Assembly (NCBI GenBank): GCA_945637645.1
Contig: CALZDK010000076.1
Span: forward strand, 1-8,834
Source of the DNA: an uncultured Prevotella sp.
Lineage (GTDB): Bacteria; Bacteroidota; Bacteroidia; Bacteroidales; Bacteroidaceae
Direction: 5' to 3'
DNA: 8,834 nucleotides
The position numbers and the translations under genes were made by a program. Of this stretch, positions 1 through 7,411 are shown piece by piece. How positions within the stretch are numbered: position 1 is the first letter of the stretch; each line of letters starts with the position of its first letter. The notes under the pieces were generated by a model. It was not told the DNA's origin and ran no database searches. It saw only the letters and a list, made by a program, of their open reading frames with translations.

Positions 1-20
1 AATCTTCTGGTTTATCAGAC

Positions 21-48
21 AGGAGGTGCGGTATCTCACCGCACCCCC
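21..48 (+). repeat. REP-like palindromic element, left copy
   Basis: Perfect 8-bp stem GGTGCGGT (25-32) with ACCGCACC (38-45) around the loop ATCTC, extended by two G-C pairs beyond an A/C mismatch. No T-run follows it, so it is not a classical intrinsic terminator. The 28-nt unit matches the inverted copy at 60-87 at 21 of 28 positions. It lies downstream of the decayed minus-strand gene, in non-coding DNA. A REP-like dispersed repeat is the most likely reading, but the copy number elsewhere in the genome cannot be seen here. Confidence 0.6.
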
Positions 49-59
49 GTGACTATGTT

Positions 60-87
60 GGTTATGCAGTGAGACACTGCATCTCCT
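60..87 (-). repeat. REP-like palindromic element, right (inverted) copy
   Basis: Perfect 8-bp stem ATGCAGTG (64-71) with CACTGCAT (75-82) around the loop AGA. Read on the minus strand it aligns without gaps to the element at 21-48. Two of the differences are compensatory stem changes, with G-C pairs in the left copy replaced by A-T pairs here. The two copies face each other across 11 nt, an arrangement like paired REP/iREP units. Function is unknown. Confidence 0.6.
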
Positions 88-116
88 ATATCAGTCAGAT
101 CCGTAATCAATATAAA

Positions 117-420
117 TTACAGGCTGTCGCCGAAGTCTTTGATGAACTTCTCTGCGAGTTCTTCCTGCCAATAGCCTATCTCCTTCAGGCGACCGAAGAA
201 GAAGCGGAGGACGGAAGGCTCCGGCATCGAGGTGGCATCCGAGATCACCGGCAGGCAGAATTACGGGCACTCCGTAGTCGGTGAGCTCCTTGGCAAAGCC
301 GAGCTTGCGTGCAGAGAAATAGATGATGTCGAAATGGTCGGCAAGGAGATGGTAGATGTCCTTGGTGTCCATATAGATGCAAAGTCCTAAGCTGACCCAG
401 CGCCTTGAGGCAATACTTGA
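117..420 (-). pseudogene. 3' remnant of a frameshifted, unrecognised gene
   Basis: Two adjacent minus-strand frames read like one coherent protein end. The upstream frame contains MDTKDIYHLLADHFD (start near 372) followed by a stretch ending GVPVILP. The downstream frame continues VISDATSMPEPSVLRFF, then GYWQEELAEKF, and stops at 117-119. The frame changes at 251-258, where GCAG is duplicated in tandem on the plus strand. Removing one copy restores a continuous VPVILPVISDAT reading. Upstream of about 420 the DNA turns AT-rich and shows no coding character, so the gene is also missing its 5' part. I do not recognise the family. The alternative, a programmed frameshift or an assembly error, is less likely given the missing N-terminus. 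Confidence 0.6.
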
Positions 421-499
421 AAGTAGGTAAAAAGGGGATAAAGTTGTGCAAATGCGAAAACTCAAATGAATGTTATTGTTAAACAACGTAAAAACATGG

Positions 500-527
500 C
501 TTGTGTGGAAAAAAAAATGTATTTTTG
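500..527 (+). promoter_or_regulatory. Likely promoter of the GH2-GH3 operon
   Basis: TATTTTTG at 520-527 matches the Bacteroidetes -7 element TAnnTTTG exactly. Upstream, CTTG at 500-503 is only a partial -33 element, at 16 nt instead of the usual 19 or so. The -7 box lies 40 nt before the ATG at 568, in an AT-rich leader with no Shine-Dalgarno. The poor -33 box would fit a weak or activator-dependent promoter, but that is inference. Confidence 0.4.
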
Positions 528-567
528 CAACGAACTTTGAAACTATAAAACAGAGATACAATTGAAT

Positions 568-3045
568 ATGAAGAAACTGCTAATCTTGTTTGTCGCCCTG
601 GCGGCTGTTACCTTCAGGGCGGAAGCACGTGAGAAAATCAATTTCGACAAGGGCTGGAGGTTCATACTCGCCGACTCGGCACAGATGTCTCTCGCTATGT
701 ATGACGACTCGGCGTGGCGAATGCTTAACGTGCCTCACGACTGGGCGATAGAAGGAGACTTCTCTGCCTCGGCTCCTTCGGGAAACAGCGGAGGCGCATT
801 GCCTGGTGGAGTGGGGTGGTATAGGAAAAGTTTTGAGGTGGCTGCAGCTGACAAGGGCAAACTGTTCTATATTGACTTCGACGGAGTGTATATGAACGCA
901 AAGGTGTGGATAAACGGACAGCTGCTCGGACAGCGTCCCTACGGCTACAGCTCGTTCCGCTTCGACCTCACGCCCCACCTGAAGTTTGGAGCAAGAAATG
1001 TTGTTGCCGTAAGGGTTGACAACAGCGACCAGCCAAACAGCCGTTGGTACAGCGGTTGCGGCATCTACCGCCACGTATGGCTTGTGAAAACCGAGAAAAT
1101 TCATGTGGCTCATTGGGGCACTCATGTGGTGGCTGAGGGCAACAAGGTCAGCGTCAGCGTGTCAATAGACAACAACACCACATCGCAGCAAACAGTGGTA
1201 GTAAGGAACAAGATAATATCCCCAGCAGGCGTCCAAGTCGCCTCGGCCTCCAAAAAACTCTCCCTAAACCCCAGTGCAAAGAGCATCAGTTCTTTGTCGC
1301 AGCTGAAAGTCTCCCGACCACAAATCTGGTCGTGCGAAACCCCATATATATATAAGGTGGTAACAACGATAGAGCAGAACGGAAAGGTGGTTGACACCTA
1401 CGAGACACCAACGGGATTCCGCACGTTTAAGTTCGACGCCGAAAAGGGATTCTCGCTCAATGGAAAGTCGATGAAGATAAACGGAGTGTGCCAGCACCAC
1501 GACCTCGGATGCCTTGGAGCGGCAGTGAACGAGGACGCTCTCTACCGTCAGCTACGCATACTGAAGGAGATGGGAACAAACGCAGTGCGCTGTTCGCACA
1601 ATCCTCCCGCACCCGAACTTCTCGCCATGTGCGACACCATGGGACTGATTGTTATGGACGAGTCGTTTGACATGTGGCGACGCCGCAAGACAAAAAACGA
1701 CTATGCACGTTTCTTCGACCAGTGGGCTGAGCGAGACCTCACCGACCTCGTCCTCCGCGACCGCAACCACCCCTCAATACTGATGTGGAGCATCGGCAAC
1801 GAGGTGCTGGAGCAGTGGTCGTCGGCTGATGCCGACACTCTCAGTGCAGAGCAGGCGAACTTGATACTCAACGCAGGTCACGACGCATCGACCTTGTCGC
1901 ACGGCACGGAGATGAGCGTCAACTCGCTGCTATGCAAGAACCTCTGCGAAATAATACGCCGATTGGACAACACACGACCAATAACAGCCGGATGCAACGA
2001 GCCTGACCCGAAGAACCACCTCTTCAAGAGCGGTGCGCTGGACATTATAGGTTTCAACTACCATCACCAGTGGGTGAAGGACGTTCCGAAGAATTTCCCA
2101 GGCAAACCGTTCATCTTCTCCGAGAGTGTGTCGGCACTGCAGACGCGTGGCTTCTACATGATGCCGAGCGACTCTGTGTATAAAGCCCCGATAGAGTGGT
2201 GGCTGCCTTATCAGGACCCGTCGTTCCAGTGTTCCGCATACGACAACATGCATGCCTCGTGGAGTTCCACCCACGAGGAGACATGGGACGTGGTGAAACA
2301 CAACGACTTCGTTGGAGGGCAGTTTATATGGACAGGCTTCGACTACATTGGCGAGCCAACGCCTTACGGATTCCCTGCCCGAAGCAGCTATTTCGGCATA
2401 GTGGATCTCGCGGGTTTCCCCAAGGACTCCTACTATATGTATCAGAGCGAGTGGACCGACAAGCAGGTCCTTCACCTCTTCCCACACTGGAACTGGCTCG
2501 ACGGTCAGCACATCGACCTCTGGTGCTACTACAACAACGCCGACGAGGTGGAACTCTTCATCAACGGACGTTCGCAAGGCGTGAAGGCAAAGAAAGATGA
2601 CCACGAGTATCACCTGATGTGGAGAGTGAAGTTTGAGCCTGGAGAGGTGAAGGCAGTGGCACGAAAGAACGGCAAGGTGGTGGCGGAGAAGACAATACGC
2701 ACCTCTGGTGCTCCTGCACAGTTGCGCATGACTTCAGACCGCATCAGGTTTGGAAACAATCCCAATGGCGACAACCTCGCCTTCATCACCGTTGAAGTAA
2801 TAGACAAGGACGGCAACCTCTGTCCGCGAGCCGACGACCAAGTGTTCTTCGAGGTTGAGGGCGGCAGAATAGTGGGTGTGGATAACGGCAATCCAATATC
2901 AATGGAACGCTTCAAGGACACAAAGCGCAAGGCGTTCAACGGAAAGTGCCTCGTCGTGGTTGCAACCGACGGTGGCGACGTGACCGTGAGAGCAAAAGGC
3001 TATCAGTTGGGTGGTAGCGAAGTAATGGTGAAGAAATCAATGTAA
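568..3045 (+). CDS. Secreted glycoside hydrolase family 2 protein (beta-galactosidase-like, DUF4982 type)
   Basis: Exported GH2 enzyme of 825 aa, the usual length for this Bacteroidales subtype. It probably releases terminal beta-linked sugars (galactose, perhaps another sugar) from oligosaccharides in the periplasm. The ATG at 568 gives a clean signal peptide (MKKLLILFVALAAVTFRAEA), which is why it is preferred over the in-frame TTG at 562. Domain order: sugar-binding jelly roll about 25-185 (PHDWAIEGDF, then RWYSGCGIYRHVW), immunoglobulin-like domain about 185-290, catalytic TIM barrel about 290-600, then a DUF4982-like region from about 630 and a C-terminal GH2 domain from about 720. The acid/base is Glu412 in WSIGNE, and the likely nucleophile is Glu519 in FIFSES. 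FIWTGFDYIGEP is the conserved end of the barrel. The stop lies 12 bp before the GH3 gene, so the two are cotranscribed. Family membership is secure; substrate specificity is not decided by sequence alone. Confidence 0.93.
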   Translation: MKKLLILFVALAAVTFRAEAREKINFDKGWRFILADSAQMSLAMYDDSAWRMLNVPHDWAIEGDFSASAPSGNSGGALPGGVGWYRKSFEVAAADKGKLFYIDFDGVYMNAKVWINGQLLGQRPYGYSSFRFDLTPHLKFGARNVVAVRVDNSDQPNSRWYSGCGIYRHVWLVKTEKIHVAHWGTHVVAEGNKVSVSVSIDNNTTSQQTVVVRNKIISPAGVQVASASKKLSLNPSAKSISSLSQLKVSRPQIWSCETPYIYKVVTTIEQNGKVVDTYETPTGFRTFKFDAEKGFSLNGKSMKINGVCQHHDLGCLGAAVNEDALYRQLRILKEMGTNAVRCSHNPPAPELLAMCDTMGLIVMDESFDMWRRRKTKNDYARFFDQWAERDLTDLVLRDRNHPSILMWSIGNEVLEQWSSADADTLSAEQANLILNAGHDASTLSHGTEMSVNSLLCKNLCEIIRRLDNTRPITAGCNEPDPKNHLFKSGALDIIGFNYHHQWVKDVPKNFPGKPFIFSESVSALQTRGFYMMPSDSVYKAPIEWWLPYQDPSFQCSAYDNMHASWSSTHEETWDVVKHNDFVGGQFIWTGFDYIGEPTPYGFPARSSYFGIVDLAGFPKDSYYMYQSEWTDKQVLHLFPHWNWLDGQHIDLWCYYNNADEVELFINGRSQGVKAKKDDHEYHLMWRVKFEPGEVKAVARKNGKVVAEKTIRTSGAPAQLRMTSDRIRFGNNPNGDNLAFITVEVIDKDGNLCPRADDQVFFEVEGGRIVGVDNGNPISMERFKDTKRKAFNGKCLVVVATDGGDVTVRAKGYQLGGSEVMVKKSM

Positions 3046-3057
3046 TACTTATAAAAA

Positions 3058-5235
3058 ATGAAAAAACTTTTATCAACAACAATTCTTGCCGCTGCCTTCA
3101 CTATGGCTGGTGCGCAGACCTATCTTGACCCTAACGCTCCATTGGAGTCGAGAGTTCAGGATGCTCTCTCACGCATGACGCTACACGAGAAGGTGCAGCT
3201 GCTGCATGCACAGAGTAAATTCACTTCGGCTGGTGTGCCACGACTCGGCATTCCTGAGCTGAAAATGGCGGACGGACCTCATGGCTGTCGCGCGGAGATA
3301 GAGTGGAACTCGTGGAACTACGCCAACTGGACCAACGACTCCATTGTGGCTTTCCCGTCGCTCACCTGTCTCGCATCGACATGGAACCGCGACCTCTCAC
3401 GCCTCTACGGCGACAAGGTGAGTGAGGAGTTCGCCTATCGTGAGAAAGACATAATGCTCGGTCCTGGTACAACAATAGCACGCTGCCCGTTCAACGGACG
3501 CAGCTTCGAGTATATGGGAGAGGACCCATATCTTGCAGGTGAGATGGCGGTGCCTTACATACAGGGCGCACAGAAGAATGGTGTGGCTTGCTGTCTGAAG
3601 CATTTCTTCCTCAACAACCACGAGGTGAACCGAATGACGGTGAACGTGAACGTGTCGGAGCGTGCCGTGGAGGAAATATATCTACCAGCCTTCGAAAAGT
3701 GTGTAAAAGAGTCGGGACTCTGGACAATGATGGGGTCATACAACAAGTGGCTCAACGTACACTGCTGCCAAAACGACTCGTTGCTCAACGGAATACTGAA
3801 GAAGCGATGGGGATTTGACGGAGCCGTGATAAGCGACTGGGGCGGAACACACAACACTTGGGAGGCTGCTCACGGAGGTCTCGACATAGAGATGGGATCG
3901 TTCACCAACGGTATGACAGCCGACAAATCCCAGGGCTACAACACCTATTTCCTTGCCGACCCGTTTGAGAAGCTCGTGCGCGAGGGAAAAATTCCTGAGG
4001 CAGTGCTCAACGACAAGGCTGCCCGTGTGTTGCGCACCATATTCCGCACGGCAATGAACCCCAACAAGGTGCGTGGAAAACTCTGTACCGACGACCACTA
4101 CGACGTGTGCCGTCAGGTGGGTGAGGAAGGAATAGTGCTGTTGAAGAATGGCAATATTGAAAAAATGAAAGAATCTATACTGCCGCTCGACGCTTCGCGC
4201 TACAACCGCATACTCGTCGTAGGCGACAATGCAGTGCGCAATATGAGCCAGGGCGGAGGTTCGTCGGAGCTGAAGACAAAGCGCGACATCTCGCCACTCG
4301 AAGGACTTAAGGCCATCTATGGAGACAAGATAGACTTTGCACAGGGATACTATGCAGGTCGTCCGATGTATGCACATGTGGAGGAACTCGACCCTGAAAA
4401 GCAGGCTGAGCTGAAGAAAGAGGCTTTGGAGAAGGCAAAGCAGGCAGATCTGATAATCTTCATCGGAGGAATGAACAAAAACCACCAGCAAGACTGCGAG
4501 GGTGGCGACCGACAGACCTACGAACTCTCCTACGGTCAGAACGAACTTATTGCCGAACTTGCAAAGGTGCAGCCAAACATCGTTGCCGTGATGTTCGCCG
4601 GTAATCCATACGCCACACCATGGATAGACAAGGTGAAGGCACTCGTGCAGTGCTGGTATCTTGGCTCAGAATCAGGAAAGGCGCTCGCCAACGTTGTCTC
4701 CGGAAAGGTGAACCCAAGCGGCAAACTGCCTATAACATTCGCCAAGCAGATGAAGGACTATCCTTGCTTCCAGTATGGTGAGGAAGGCTATCCTGGTGTT
4801 CACGACCAGGTGTATTACAAGGAAGGAATCTATGTGGGCTATCGTCATTTCGACACACGAAAGGTGCAGCCTCGCTTCCCGTTTGGCTATGGCTTGAGCT
4901 ACACAACATTCAAATATGGCAAGCCTACGATTGCTGGCAACACCGTTTCGGTGGCAGTGACCAATACTGGCAAGCGCGAGGGAAAGGAAGTGGTACAGTT
5001 CTATGTCGGCGACGTGAAGTGCAGCGTTGACCGTCCGGTGAAGGAGCTGAAGGGCTTTGAGAAGGTAAGTCTTGCACCAGGCGAGACAAAGACCGTGAGC
5101 TACACCATCTCTCCACGCGACCTCCAGTTCTTCGACGAGGCTACCCACGAGTGGAAGTCGGAGCCAGGAAAGTTCAAGATTTATGTAGGCGCAAGCGAGC
5201 TTGACATCCGTGGAGCGGTAGATTACACTCTGTAA
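3058..5235 (+). CDS. Secreted glycoside hydrolase family 3 protein (beta-glucosidase/beta-xylosidase-like)
   Basis: Retaining GH3 exo-glycosidase of 725 aa, predicted to be periplasmic and to hydrolyse terminal non-reducing beta-glucosyl, xylosyl or similar residues. The signal peptide is MKKLLSTTILAAAFTMAGAQ or close to it; there is no lipobox Cys. The N-terminal barrel (about 30-330) carries the substrate-binding Asp72 in MADGPHG, Lys181-His182 in CLKHFF, and the nucleophile Asp260 in VISDWGGTH. The second alpha/beta domain (about 360-600) carries the probable acid/base Glu481 in CEGGDRQTYEL. FPFGYGLSYTTF begins a C-terminal fibronectin III-like domain that runs to the end. All expected catalytic residues are present, so it should be active. 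It follows the GH2 gene by 12 bp with no Shine-Dalgarno, and a strong terminator follows 35 bp after its stop. The substrate (beta-glucan, xylan or xyloglucan fragments) cannot be told from the sequence. Confidence 0.93.
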   Translation: MKKLLSTTILAAAFTMAGAQTYLDPNAPLESRVQDALSRMTLHEKVQLLHAQSKFTSAGVPRLGIPELKMADGPHGCRAEIEWNSWNYANWTNDSIVAFPSLTCLASTWNRDLSRLYGDKVSEEFAYREKDIMLGPGTTIARCPFNGRSFEYMGEDPYLAGEMAVPYIQGAQKNGVACCLKHFFLNNHEVNRMTVNVNVSERAVEEIYLPAFEKCVKESGLWTMMGSYNKWLNVHCCQNDSLLNGILKKRWGFDGAVISDWGGTHNTWEAAHGGLDIEMGSFTNGMTADKSQGYNTYFLADPFEKLVREGKIPEAVLNDKAARVLRTIFRTAMNPNKVRGKLCTDDHYDVCRQVGEEGIVLLKNGNIEKMKESILPLDASRYNRILVVGDNAVRNMSQGGGSSELKTKRDISPLEGLKAIYGDKIDFAQGYYAGRPMYAHVEELDPEKQAELKKEALEKAKQADLIIFIGGMNKNHQQDCEGGDRQTYELSYGQNELIAELAKVQPNIVAVMFAGNPYATPWIDKVKALVQCWYLGSESGKALANVVSGKVNPSGKLPITFAKQMKDYPCFQYGEEGYPGVHDQVYYKEGIYVGYRHFDTRKVQPRFPFGYGLSYTTFKYGKPTIAGNTVSVAVTNTGKREGKEVVQFYVGDVKCSVDRPVKELKGFEKVSLAPGETKTVSYTISPRDLQFFDEATHEWKSEPGKFKIYVGASELDIRGAVDYTL

Positions 5236-5269
5236 GGAAAAGAAAAAAAGCACTTGTGCCAAAAGAAAT

Positions 5270-5302
5270 AAAGCCCTGATTCTCTCGGATTAGGGCTTTT
5301 TT
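5270..5302 (+). terminator. Intrinsic terminator, bidirectional, between convergent operons
   Basis: A 13-bp stem pairs AAAGCCCTGATTC (5270-5282) with GGATTAGGGCTTT (5287-5299), with two G-T wobbles and the loop TCTC. On the plus strand it is followed by a T-run at 5297-5302, ending the GH2-GH3 transcript. On the minus strand the exit side is TTTATTTC, a weaker U-tract. The right arm includes the last codons and the stop of the convergent membrane-protein gene. Confidence 0.85.
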
Positions 5303-6198
5303 CGTGTCGTCAGCTTCCGCCCCCACACTAAAAGAAGGGCGAAACTGACGCGTGTGGTTATGAGAAGTATGGCGGAGATGCCTGTTGCGGCAAACACTAT
5401 CGTGTCCTCAAGCATCGAGTGGTTCATGATGAGATGATAGTTCACATCGTTAGCCTCATCCTTCGTAACCAAGCCCTTCTCCTCCAGTTCCAACATCACG
5501 GCAGAACCGTAGCTGATGCCCAACACATTGCCCACAAGCCACATGTAGGAGGCGTGTCTTGGCAGTCCAAAAAACAGCATCAGTGGCGACAGAAGGCGCG
5601 AAAGAGAGTCGAGCAGGCGATAAGCCTCGAGCATACGCTGTACTACCATAAGGGTGAAGATGATGAGCATAACCATCAGCGACATCTTCACCTGCGACAA
5701 TACCCAAGTGGTTGTCACTTCGGCTAAACTGCTGTCTGCCTCTGCACCGAGATAAATGTATTTTCCTGCAATTTCCGGAAGCAGGAGGTTGAGCGTGAAT
5801 GCACAGAGAAGAGCCATCACAATGCGTATGACAGCCATGTTCCAGAACGACGACCCTGTCTTCTTGTTCACCGCACACTCCATGGGAAGGGCATGGCACA
5901 AGGCAATCATCAGTGCAAGTATTGAGGCTTGCTTCATGGTGAGTGGAATGGACATCATTACGGCAAGTCCTGCATATGTTCCGGCCGCGGCACCAGAGAT
6001 GAACGCCACTGCCGACTCCCCAGGAAGACCGAAATGTACGAACATTGGGTTAATCCATGTGGCTATCCACGCAAGTATGCCGAAATGCTGCATAAGCGTC
6101 ACTGCCAATGATATGGGAATCATCAGTTTCAATAGCCATCTCGTGCTTTTCCATGATGCGGGAACTGCCTGTTTGAAGCAGTCAAAAATCTTTTCCAT
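5290..6198 (-). CDS. Nucleoside-recognition (Gate) domain membrane protein
   Basis: Integral inner-membrane protein of 302 aa with about eight hydrophobic segments. It has two related Gate-type repeats, the first around FGLPGESAVAFISG and the second around FGLPRHASYMWLVG, each followed by a Gly-rich stretch and AVM. This matches the nucleoside-recognition domain found in concentrative nucleoside transporters, SpmA/SpmB and FeoB. The likely role is transport of an unknown small solute; the family name does not prove that it moves nucleosides. The start is placed at ATG 6198, just 1 nt after the stop of the upstream ATP-grasp gene, giving translational coupling. A start 15 codons earlier, at 6243, would overlap that gene and adds a non-conserved-looking, Cys-containing leader, so I reject it. 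The stop codon (5290-5292) sits inside the shared terminator hairpin. Confidence 0.85.
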   Translation of the reverse strand: MEKIFDCFKQAVPASWKSTRWLLKLMIPISLAVTLMQHFGILAWIATWINPMFVHFGLPGESAVAFISGAAAGTYAGLAVMMSIPLTMKQASILALMIALCHALPMECAVNKKTGSSFWNMAVIRIVMALLCAFTLNLLLPEIAGKYIYLGAEADSSLAEVTTTWVLSQVKMSLMVMLIIFTLMVVQRMLEAYRLLDSLSRLLSPLMLFFGLPRHASYMWLVGNVLGISYGSAVMLELEEKGLVTKDEANDVNYHLIMNHSMLEDTIVFAATGISAILLITTRVSFALLLVWGRKLTTRKKP

Positions 6199-6199
6199 G

Positions 6200-7276
6200 T
6201 TATTGTTTGCCAATCCGCAACTTGAATTTCCCCTCAAACACAACTTGCATTATTCCCTCTATGCCGTCATCGGCAGGAGTGAGGCAAAGGGCGAGATGCC
6301 CCATGGTGCGTCGGAGGTTTATCTCCACGCAGGGGTGAAGGAGGAAACCGTTGTTGTACTCGCCATTTACCACCATCATGTCGATGCCGAAAGCTCCCTT
6401 GTAGCGTGACGTAAGAAGTGAGAAGTCTTGTGAGCAGACAATGTCCTTTATGTTGTCAATTAGGTTGCAGTCGATATATCGGCTTATCAGCTCCCTCTTT
6501 CTTGTCTCCGTGGCAATTACGTTTCCTGTGTATGCCCCATTGGTTGTGGAGAAGAGCGAGAGCCCAAGATATGATGCAGTGCCGTCGCCGTGGCTCTGAA
6601 ATTCCATGCCGAGGTCTGCCACTCGCCTGTATAGCGGCTCCATCATTATGCTGTGCTGCTTGGTGAACGTGTTGCTTATCCATCTTGTCGTGGAGTCGTC
6701 TATGGAAGAGGTGATAAACCTCACTCCGCGTCCGCTGCTGCTCCATGGAGCCTTAAGCACTGCTTTGCCATTTTGTTGAGCCACTTGTTCTGCCACGAGG
6801 CTTATGTCGTCCAACTCCACCATCTCGCCTATGGTTCCTGGAAGGGTGCGGAGCTTGGGCAACAGCTTTGCCGCCGTGCGGCGGTGGGAGAGCTCCATGG
6901 TGCGCTCTATGTCGTCGCGGCTTGGAATCTTTTCCACCGTGTTTGCGATTTTCTGCACCTTCGAGTATATGCTATAGTCCCAACCCCAAGGGGCAACGTC
7001 GTCGAACGAGAGTGTGTGAATAGTGTCCGCATCGGCAAAGATAACATTATTGGTCTTTACACCGAAAAGTCTTGCAACATTCTGACATATACGCTTGTAG
7101 GAATACTTGGCCTGTTCAGTGTCCTCTACGAGCACCACATCCCCCTCTTTAGCCCAGAAAGCTGGTATGAAACCGAGGTCGTTTCTTAATTGCCGTGCCG
7201 CATGGGGCGGTGTCACCTGCCTCATGCCGTTTGCCAATGCAATGTCGTGTTCGGGATTGAAAATATGCAGAGTCAT
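6200..7276 (-). CDS. Uncharacterised ATP-grasp fold protein
   Basis: Cytoplasmic protein of 358 aa with the marks of an ATP-grasp ligase: Lys175 and a Gly/Ser-rich loop in AVLKAPWSSSGRGV, an acidic adenine-side residue Glu213 in MMEP, Asp299 in FGIDMM, and the metal-binding Glu318-x-Asn320 pair in CVEINLRRT. The N-terminus opens MTLHIFNPEHDIALANG, a distinctive motif that I take to be specific to this family. ATP-grasp enzymes usually join a carboxylate, via acyl phosphate, to an amine or thiol; the substrates here are unknown. The start at 7276 is the first codon of the conserved-looking N-terminus. The gene ends TAA-C-ATG into the membrane-protein gene, so the two are made together and probably share a pathway. 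Confidence is high for the fold, low for any particular reaction. Confidence 0.8.
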   Translation of the reverse strand: MTLHIFNPEHDIALANGMRQVTPPHAARQLRNDLGFIPAFWAKEGDVVLVEDTEQAKYSYKRICQNVARLFGVKTNNVIFADADTIHTLSFDDVAPWGWDYSIYSKVQKIANTVEKIPSRDDIERTMELSHRRTAAKLLPKLRTLPGTIGEMVELDDISLVAEQVAQQNGKAVLKAPWSSSGRGVRFITSSIDDSTTRWISNTFTKQHSIMMEPLYRRVADLGMEFQSHGDGTASYLGLSLFSTTNGAYTGNVIATETRKRELISRYIDCNLIDNIKDIVCSQDFSLLTSRYKGAFGIDMMVVNGEYNNGFLLHPCVEINLRRTMGHLALCLTPADDGIEGIMQVVFEGKFKLRIGKQ

Positions 7277-7300
7277 TTCTTAAAAAACTGAATTGTGCTG

Positions 7301-7335
7301 CAAAACTACGACTAAAATTTGGATTATTATTCAAA
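7301..7335 (-). promoter_or_regulatory. Likely promoter of the ATP-grasp/Gate operon
   Basis: On the minus strand TAGTTTTG (7308-7301) matches the -7 consensus TAnnTTTG. TTTG (7335-7332) could be the -33 box, but the 23-nt spacer is longer than the usual 19-21. The -7 box is about 24 nt upstream of the ATG at 7276, giving a very short leader. It is back to back with the promoter of the ATPase gene. Confidence 0.45.
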
Positions 7336-7380
7336 TTGAAGCAAAATTAATACTTTTTTTCAAGATTTTGCCATATAGAC

Positions 7381-7411
7381 TTTGCAAATTTCAAAGAAAT
7401 GATTACCTTTG
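7381..7411 (+). promoter_or_regulatory. Bacteroidetes-consensus promoter of the AAA ATPase gene
   Basis: TTTG (7381-7384), exactly 19 nt, then TACCTTTG (7404-7411): a full match to the Bacteroidetes sigma-ABfr consensus TTTG-N19-TAnnTTTG. Transcription should start about 7 nt past the box, leaving a leader of about 19 nt before the ATG at 7437. The leader is A-rich (AGCAAAACAAAGT) with no Shine-Dalgarno, as is usual in this phylum. Confidence 0.75.

Noticed and set aside
69..284. Plus-strand open frame of 71 codons starting in the right palindrome
   Set aside because: It reads antisense through the decayed gene, begins inside a hairpin, and has no family-like features.
562..567. TTG at 562 as the start of the GH2 protein
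   Set aside because: The ATG two codons later gives a standard MKK signal peptide, and TTG starts are rare in this phylum.
1342..1355. Run of alternating AT bases within the GH2 gene
   Set aside because: It encodes in-frame residues of the immunoglobulin-like domain (Pro-Tyr-Ile-Tyr-Lys); a short run like this is not evidence of a regulatory site.
1930..2613. Long open minus-strand frame of 227 codons inside the GH2 gene
   Set aside because: It is antisense to conserved catalytic GH2 sequence, its translation resembles no protein family, and it arises from the codon bias of the real gene.
3736..4491. Minus-strand open frame of 251 codons inside the GH3 gene
   Set aside because: It lies opposite the GH3 nucleophile region, and its composition (Cys-, His- and Val-rich) is that of a shadow frame.
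5250..5259. Short inverted repeat GCACTTGTGC just before the main terminator
   Set aside because: The stem is only 4 bp and no T-run follows; it adds nothing beyond the 13-bp hairpin next to it.
6199..6243. Upstream ATG at 6243 for the Gate-domain protein
   Set aside because: It would overlap the ATP-grasp gene by 44 nt. The ATG at 6198, one base after that gene's stop, is the natural coupled start and gives a typical amphipathic N-terminus.
5756..6409. Plus-strand open frame of 217 codons across the Gate and ATP-grasp genes
   Set aside because: It spans two genuine minus-strand genes with clear domains, has no promoter, and has an incoherent translation.
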